DNA of 64,000 nt from Colias croceus (taxonomy: Eukaryota; Arthropoda; Insecta; Lepidoptera; Pieridae), in contig NC_059562.1 in NCBI RefSeq assembly GCF_905220415.1, positions 4,169,501 through 4,233,500 on the forward strand. The letters run 5' to 3'. The notes under the pieces are model-generated. The model saw nothing but the letters and a program-made list of their open reading frames with translations, was not told where the DNA came from and made no database searches. This document shows, in pieces, positions 57,601-64,000 of this stretch. How positions within the stretch are numbered: position 1 is the stretch's first letter; the number at the start of each line of letters is the position of its first letter. The position numbers and the translations under genes were made by a program.

Positions 57601-59045
57601 TTTTGTGTGGTACTTGTTATACGCTGAAGCGATTTAATTTTTAATAAATTATATATTATGTAATTCGGTCCGTGATAAGCTTTTTTTCGCTGAAGCGGTA
57701 ATGATAACATTTTAATTATAATTCTTTATTTAATTTTATAAGATTTTGAATAAGAATTTTGTTTGTTGAAGATAGTGCTTGATAATATGCTTTATTTTTA
57801 GATGATTCCTACATTATATTGTTATGCAGTTATAATAACGTTTAGATTGACTTTGTAGCTGTGATATATTAATATAAAAAGCTTTTAAAATATTTGTTGA
57901 TAAATCACGTTATTCTAAATCAAATGGTATATAAACATTGTACCGATTTTTGTAAGGTATATAAAAGCACTTGATAATATATTACGTATATTCAATCTTG
58001 AAATTTCAAAATTACTGACGCCCAAAACCTTCTATACGTTGATGTTTTATTAGTTCGTATTAAAGCATCAACGTATAAAAGGTATAACACTGCAGATCAC
58101 ATGTTTGCCTTCCTGAAATTGCTAATTATTCAATCGCTACTTAACAGCTTTTGAACTTCTATATTATTTTTTACAACACATCGCTTATAACTTGTCCCAT
58201 ACCGTAATCGGGAATGCAGAGGTAGTCGCTAAATTTAGCCAGGCTCCCTTTTACAGATTATGTGCTGGTTACCAACAGCATTAGTTATTACCTCTTTTTG
58301 TTAACATATCATATCTATAACAGTTACTGTTTAATGCGTGACTCGTAATAAATTTATGTGCTAGGGAAGTTAGTTTCTTGTAAGAAAACTGTGGTTTAAT
58401 GATTTATGTATTCTGTCCCGCGGCTTCGCTCGTTTATCTTTCTGTACATGCCATTATCTTCTTATACAAATTTTGTGTCCACATAACGTTTTTGTTTTGC
58501 TTTCGTAAAATAGTAGCCCAGAAGTCGAAGTCTAAGGTTCTCATTTTAGATTTTAAAAACACTATCCAAATCCATTCCATTGTTCAGTTGTAAAAACTTT
58601 CTACTAATCACTTCGTAGTTTATAATTTATAATTGAAATTAACATAACATAGAATTAGAATAGAAAAAGGAAATATAATATCCTATTTTTACCGGAATTA
58701 CATTTCTCAGATAGCTAAATAATAAAATACGAAATTCACCCTTAAAAACAAGCAATTCATACACAAAGTGATTTAGTTTCAGCAAATTGAGTGAAAACTG
58801 AAGCTTTTTGTACTGCAAGTGCAAACGGAATAAAACCAGAGTGGGGGCGATCCTCCAAGACACCTGCGTCCCGGGGGCATGGGCCACGATAAATGACTGT
58901 TTATATTTCTGCTCAACTAAGACTTCACCCGGTTATATAATTCGAAAGATATATTATCTTTAAGATATTGTACGAAGTTATTGTGAGAGCAATTATAAAA
59001 GCTATTAAGTTTTACGTGGAAAGTAAGAAGACTATTTAAATATTG
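54610..59045. other. Long non-coding stretch with an imperfect inverted repeat
   Basis: Mostly AT-rich sequence without genes. A fragment CCCGCGGCTTCGCTCG near 58416-58432 resembles a Helitron-like 3' hairpin on the minus strand. An inverted repeat lies at 58026-58085. GC rises locally at 58840-58890. Confidence 0.45.
58026..58085. repeat. Imperfect inverted repeat, about 25-bp arms
   Basis: TATACGTTGATG (58033-58044) is exactly mirrored by CATCAACGTATA (58066-58077). Pairing extends outward through ACCTTC/AAAGGT and inward through TTTA/TAAA with a few mismatches. Confidence 0.75.
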
Positions 59046-59051
59046 TTGATA

Positions 59052-59358
59052 CTAGTTTCCGCCCGCGACTCCGTCCGCGCGGAAATATTAAGATTTATTT
59101 TTTTCTAAGTATTTTTCCGGGATAAAAAGTATCCTATTTTATGCCCAGGATAATAAAGTATAATTATACCAAGTTTCATCGAAATCGAACCGTTAGTTTT
59201 CACGTGATGCCTGAACATACAGACAGACAGACAGACAAAAAAAATTTTAATCACATATTTGGGTTTGGTATCGATCCAGTAACACCCCCTGCTATTTATT
59301 TTTTCAATATTTTCAATGTACAGAATTGACCCTTCTACAGATTTATTATATGTATAGA
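59052..59358 (-). mobile_element. Helitron-like element, TCTATACATATAATAAA group
   Basis: On the minus strand it starts A|TCTATACATATAATAAATCT and contains GGGTCAATTCTGTACATTG and TGTCTGTCTGTCTGTATG. It ends GGACGGAGTCGCGGGCGGAAA-CTAG|T. It is the only copy here with this 5' end, and at 307 bp the longest. Its 3' third matches the TCCATACTAATATT group. Confidence 0.75.
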
Positions 59359-59364
59359 TTAGGA

Positions 59365-60735
59365 ATCATATCATTATTATTTGAAAAAAATCTTGATCAA
59401 ATCTACTTACTAATTCTTCTTTTTTCATTGTTAACTAACCACACAGTTTTGACGGAATATTATTAATTAATTTTCGAGAATGCTTAGAATTATATTGAAT
59501 CTAGTCTAGGTACTCTCTACTTTTATAGGTTTTTTCTCACCATTTCATTTCTAAACTCCAATTGAATCATTCCAAATATCGATATAATGTACCAAACCGT
59601 TCCGAACAACACCCCACACAATTTGTCACCCAGCAAATATGAGATATGACACCATTTAAACAGACCCATAGCATTTCTGCGAAATAAAGTTCACGCGTAA
59701 TAAAACCGGTGCAATGGCCCCATATTTCACGCCACCTGCAGGATCCCAGGTCCAAACGGTCCCCGGGGACACAAACAATTTTCAGGACCCTTGGCAACCT
59801 TGACAGCCTGTCGTTAGTAGGAAAATATTGGAAAGACACGTCGTATAGTGGTAGAAATTTAAGGCGACATCATAGAGTGCGATGGAGATAAATTTCTGGT
59901 TATGACAATGGTAGCTGTGTATATAAATACCATACCTATCTATCACAGATAAAACAGTCGCATTCAAACCATTTAAAAGTAACATCATGTATAGAATGGC
60001 ACAGGATACATCTTAGAATCGCGAGCCACTACTAGCGTTAGCTATACTATTAAGTATTCTGTGCCTCTTCCACAATGCAATATTACTTCCACATTAACCG
60101 TCATAAGTGCCAGACACTTTTTAAGTGTTTAATGACCAACATGTGGTTTTCTACATATTATAATCCGGCCAAAAATTGGCCTTTAAACTAATCTATCTCT
60201 GTACCAAATTACATGCATATCCGATTAGCTGCTTGTATGAAAGACACTACAAACTTTCGTCTATAGCTAAAATAGGATAAACTAAAAATTTCCACCCACA
60301 AGTAGAAGTACGATTAATAACAAGAAGCGTACACCTGGCCATGATAGCTAGCAGTTGAGCAAGCGATGCATTTGAGGGAAAAACGTAATGAAAAATAGAT
60401 CCGATATGTTTGAAGAGAACTATATTTTAAGTTCTTTGTCACTTCAGGAGTAAAGGACGTCTGATGTGTAATGTTTTTGGATTTTTATTATGCTTTAATT
60501 TTAAAAGAATTTTTATTAATCTTAATTTATTATTGTTAGTATTAATATAACCAATTGAAAATATTAATAAGTATAACCAATTGAATAAAGTTATAGAGCT
60601 CATTTATATGATAAATATAACATATTATTTATTTTCAATGTGCCGTTAGTGTACAATAAATAGTCTTTGGTTGATCGTGTCATTCTGAACGTTATCTCAT
60701 AAACGAACAACAAACTAATAAAGATTCCTTATTTA
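59365..60735. other. Non-coding stretch with a decayed Helitron-like trace
   Basis: Overlapping short frames on both strands at 59567-59988 are not recognisable. At about 60190-60275 the order CTATCTCTGTACCAAATTAC, CCGATTAGC, AAGACACTACAAACTTTCG follows the middle of a minus-strand Helitron-like copy without its ends. Confidence 0.45.
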
Positions 60736-60743
60736 TATAAGAA

Positions 60744-60939
60744 CTAGCTTACCCGCGGCTTCGTCCGCTTTGTCTAAAACTTAATAAATTATATACTAAA
60801 AGTTAAAACCTTCCTCTTGAATCACTCTATCTATTAAAAAAAAAACCGGATCAAAATCCGTTGCGTATAGTTTTAAGATTTAAGCGTACAAAGTGACATA
60901 GGGACAGAAAAAGCGACTTTGTTTTATACTATGTAGTGA
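60744..60939 (-). mobile_element. Helitron-like element, TCACTAC group, complete
   Basis: On the minus strand it runs A|TCACTACATAGTATAAAAC, AAAGTCGCTTTTTCTGTCCC and AGAGGAAGGTTTTAAC to GGACGAAGCCGCGGGTAAG-CTAG|T. It is the most complete member of this group in the window. Both flanks fit A|T insertion. Confidence 0.8.
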
Positions 60940-60944
60940 TTAAA

Positions 60945-61795
60945 GAAATAACCTAAACTGTACCCTCAATTACCTCAATTAAGGCGTTCAATTGCTTCTC
61001 GGAACAGGCAAGATCGTCAAAATCCAAGTGATGCTCGTTCCCGACACTTTATCGATCAAAAATAATGAGCAAAACCTTGTTAACTCAGTCTAGACCTGAT
61101 TGTTACGGCTTAGTCCTGGGCTTTTTGCCCACCTGGTGTAGAGCTATCGAAGAATATTCTTTAGTATTGTTGTTTCTATTCCTTTACAATATGACTTTTT
61201 ACATTTTTCTAGGAATCTTTTATGTTTCCCCAAAGATGCAAATCCAGTCCAATTTCAAAAAAATGGCACAAAAATAAATTTTAAAAGCTTAAGGGCAGAT
61301 TTTTCAATCGTTGGTTAAAACGTATTCATAGAATAAAGTACCTATTTAACTACCATTTCAAAAATGTATTCTAATTTTCCGTATTTGACAGTTAGAGGTG
61401 ACATTTTAAAATGTTCGTGTACTTAATACTTTATTGGACGGATAAATTTTAAACAAGGATTGATAAATCGGCCCTAAATGGCTTAACTGCATCTTTATTA
61501 TATCATTATTCCTTAATATTTCTATTAAATTGTTTCGTACAGTAGATGTACCTGTAAATACTTGAACAGTATTACAATCCTTATAAATAGTTAAATATTT
61601 AACCAACAGTTAACTCGTAAACCAGTTAACAGGGAGCGTGTAGCGAGCTTGCAAATCCGTTGATAACATCTGTTATTTTGCATTCTTCGACAGCCATTTA
61701 GAGTTTAGTCACTTAACACCAGTTTAAATCCGCAATTTCAATATAAATTCAAACGAATTCTATTTTATAACAGACGGACAGGAGATTTCTTCCCA
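60945..61795. other. Non-coding stretch
   Basis: Short frames at 61065-61277 and 61406-61606 (minus) are unrecognised. No repeats with clear ends. Confidence 0.5.
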
Positions 61796-61800
61796 CGCAA

Positions 61801-61991
61801 TCTATACTAATATTATAAAGCTGAAGAGTGTTTGTTTGAACGCGCTAGTCTCGGGAACTACGGGTCTGATTTGAAAAATTCTATCGGTGTTAGATAGCCC
61901 ATTTATCGAGGAAGGCTTATAGGCCATATATCATTACGCTAAAACCAACAGGAGCGGAGCACTGCTGGTAAAAAACGCGCAGCACAGCTAG
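61801..61991 (+). mobile_element. Helitron-like element, TCTATACTAATATT group
   Basis: Starts A|TCTATACTAATATTATAAAG and contains GAACGCGCTAGTCTCGGGAA. Its hairpin is decayed (GCTGGTAAAAAACGCGC), followed by AGCACAG-CTAG|T. A 25-bp direct repeat begins inside its last bases and continues to the right. Confidence 0.75.
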
Positions 61992-62046
61992 TGTTTTAAT
62001 ATGAAGGGAAATCCCAGCAACACAGCAGCTAGGGTTTTAATATGAA
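61982..62046. repeat. Direct repeat across a Helitron-like 3' end
   Basis: GCACAGCTAGTGTTTTAATA plus TGAAG (61982-62006) recurs with small changes as CAGCTAGGGTTTTAATA plus TGAAG, ending at 62046. The period is 40 bp. Confidence 0.7.
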
Positions 62047-62059
62047 GAGTAAGCCAGGG

Positions 62060-63100
62060 AATTTCAAACGAAAGTTTGTTAAATTAAAAAATGTAAAAAT
62101 TAATTGGACTTACTGGAGTTATCATTTATTCAAATGTTAGTATGTAAAAGTGTAAAGAAGCATAGTAATGTAGGAATTACTGTGGTATGTATATATTTCC
62201 GTGAAATATGTACTCTCTACTCTCTAATAAGCATTTTATTAGCCCTTGTTTTTAAATTATCGTGTAAACTATGCCAAATAGACAGTTAAAAACCGTAACC
62301 ACATAGTATCAACATTAATTTTCACTCCCAAGAAAGAAAGCTTTATGGCTAAAAAGAATTAATAAATCTTTCCTCGGTACGATACTTTTACCTCTATTAT
62401 TTTAGATTTTTATGGGCAAAAAATGTTAAGCATACCTTTGCCTTTCAGTATAAATTACTTAATCTTCATGATTATATTTACCAGTTGTAAACATTTATTA
62501 ATAACCATTATAATGAAAAACAATCAACTAAGAACGTGTAGCATGTAAACATTGTCTTGTCAAAAACAGATTATACGACATATAAGATCTGGTAACAACC
62601 CCGGTCCCAGCTGATGAATGACCCTCCCTGTCCCTCCCGTGGCCCTCCCAATCTCCCATCCCGCTCTCACAATGTGTTTATTTCATTAGGTTTTTGTCGG
62701 GGAACGATAATTCTCGATAACTGTCAATTTACTAAGTGCTGTTTATAGGTTTTTCTCGCTATAGTGAATAGATATTCTGTTGTTACAATGCGATCAAATA
62801 ACAAGGATTTTTTGATATATTATATTGGATTAGAGTGGGCTTATGAATAAATAATTGGTGTTATTCTTGTAAAGGAATATTATGAATAAAATGTATTGAT
62901 TTGTCGACAGCTTTTATTATGAATAGAGTCAATTTTAACTGTGATATCTTTCCTAATAACATTTTCAATTATCATGCATAAAGTTTTTTTTTAAATCCAA
63001 ATCTCATAACTCCTTCAAGTCTTCTCTATTTTGCCATAACGCCATGAGTTTCTCACATCTTTTTAATAAAGTTTCCTGAAATAAATCTACTTTCTTTTTT
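62060..63100. other. Non-coding stretch, probably intron upstream of the exon
   Basis: A C-rich tract with repeated CCCTCCC lies near 62620-62662. The rest is AT-rich and ends in a polypyrimidine tract. A 61-codon frame at 62104-62289 is unsupported. Confidence 0.5.
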
Positions 63101-63143
63101 TACAGATGCTGTCACACGATGCGACGATTTGACCAAAGGACAA

Positions 63144-63462
63144 ATGAATCATTGTAGCACTAACAACCAACCAGCCATGACTGCAAGCCAAGAGGCGTTA
63201 CAGCCTCTAGAGAACAGAATATGCAGCAGAAACAGCCTTCTAGAACTAAAGAATCTTCTAGAAGACAGAGGCGGCCACGTGAACCACGAGAGGCGAAAGA
63301 AAAGTGTTATAAATAGTAGTGTTTTTAAATTAGACAGTTTTAGTGAATCTAGGCATCCGTGTAGAACCTCGAGGGGACTGTGGAGGTTTAAGACTTTGTT
63401 GTTAATATTTTTAGTGTATGTTTTGGTGGATACGAGGCTGCTAGTGGAGGCAAGAAGTTCAG
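63144..63462 (+). CDS. Probable 5' coding exon of a secreted or membrane protein, unidentified
   Basis: A polypyrimidine tract and acceptor (TTCTTTTTTTACAG, ending 63105) precede an exon that closes at 63462 before donor GTATGA. The frame is open across the whole exon. I chose ATG 63144, in context GACAAATGA, giving 106 residues plus one base of the next codon. An upstream exon could extend the frame leftward, since 63106-63143 is also open. Residues 1-80 are polar, with a basic stretch HERRKK (48-53) and further arginines before the membrane. Residues 82-97 (FKTLLLIFLVYVLVDT) form a hydrophobic segment and EARSS follows. This fits a long signal peptide or a type II signal anchor, so the next exons should encode a luminal or extracellular domain. 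I do not recognise the gene. Confidence 0.6.
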
Positions 63463-64000
63463 GTATGATCTGTTTATTACCTTAATGTATATATTTAAAA
63501 AAACGTATGGCACTCGGGGACTGCCGCGGTAAAGCTATTGCATAGCATGCCTTCAAGCCACACCTCCGCCCGTCGGAATGGGGAGCGTGAGGTTTTTTCG
63601 TTACGGAATTTCTAGATACGGTCCCCGCGCCCAAGGCCTGCGATAAAAGTTGTATTATGTTGTGTACCTACGCTTTAAAAGGTTCAAAGTCGATTGAGCT
63701 CAAACGACACTATAATATACGACCGGATAATTTTTATGATATTTTTTCTATACATTTACTTGCGAATGCTAATTATTATAAGCGGTTATTTTACAGCTTA
63801 TTTTCCCTACTTCAATATAATGGTTAAAAATTTCGACATTCGAAAGTTAAGCTTTGATGATAAAAATGTTGTAGTTTCAATGTTATTTAGCATAGAAATA
63901 ACGATAATACACACATTATTTCAAAATTCACTTTACTCTACTTTCAAAGTTGAATTTTCATTTCATTTTATTGATGTTTTCAAAAAGATTTTACGTACAG
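63463..64000 (+). other. Start of the downstream intron
   Basis: Begins with GTATGATC. GC-rich sequence at 63510-63640 (TGGCACTCGGGGACTGCCGC, CCACACCTCCGCCCGTCGG) looks like a dispersed repeat, but I cannot name it. No second exon is visible before the window ends. Confidence 0.45.

Noticed and set aside
59567..59988. Overlapping frames on both strands in a GC-richer patch
   Set aside because: No domain or splice signal is recognisable and the strands contradict each other.
1..64000. CRISPR array, prokaryotic operon or virus-like gene cluster
   Set aside because: No regularly spaced repeats, ribosome binding sites or packed frames; the repeats present are eukaryotic transposons.

Overview
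The window looks like nuclear DNA from a moth or butterfly (Lepidoptera). It is AT-rich, has no prokaryotic gene layout, and is crowded with repeats typical of lepidopteran genomes: short Helitron-like elements that start with TC and end in a small GC hairpin plus CTAG, tRNA-headed SINEs, truncated LINE tails, a Tc1-type element and TTAA-flanked MITEs. I cannot name the species.

Only one piece of probable host coding sequence is visible, at the far right: an exon at 63106-63462 with a strong acceptor and donor. It encodes about 106 residues that end in a hydrophobic signal or anchor segment. The rest is best read as a long intron or 5' intergenic stretch next to that gene. Nearly all other short open frames look like chance.

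The dominant feature is a full-length Jockey-clade non-LTR retrotransposon on the minus strand (48925-53319). It has an intact ORF1 with three zinc knuckles, an intact ORF2 with endonuclease and reverse transcriptase, an ATGA overlap between the two, a 31-nt poly(A) tail, and a perfect 12-bp target-site duplication. It looks recent and possibly active.

Layout. 1-1.2 kb: AT-rich sequence with a weak open frame at the edge. 1.2-1.9 kb: GC-rich inverted-repeat element full of CGCGCGTT motifs. 4.7-11 kb: a cluster of Helitron-like copies, one nested in a foldback repeat. 14-18 kb: two more copies and a run of 19 G. 18.9-21.3 kb: a minus-strand SINE and a dead Tc1 element. 24-25.3 kb: a MITE and two Helitron-like copies. 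28.2 kb: a perfect 47-bp foldback. 29-41.3 kb: LINE tails and seven Helitron-like copies. 41.6-44 kb: a LINE tail, a TTAA MITE and a SINE. 48.9-53.3 kb: the Jockey element. 54.4 kb: a SINE with a 14-bp duplication. 59-62 kb: Helitron-like copies. 63.1-63.5 kb: the host exon.

At least 18 two-ended Helitron-like copies occur in 64 kb. They fall into about five groups that differ at the 5' end but share one 3' hairpin-CTAG design, and some are mosaics. No autonomous Helitron Rep/helicase gene is present, so these copies must depend on an enzyme encoded elsewhere.
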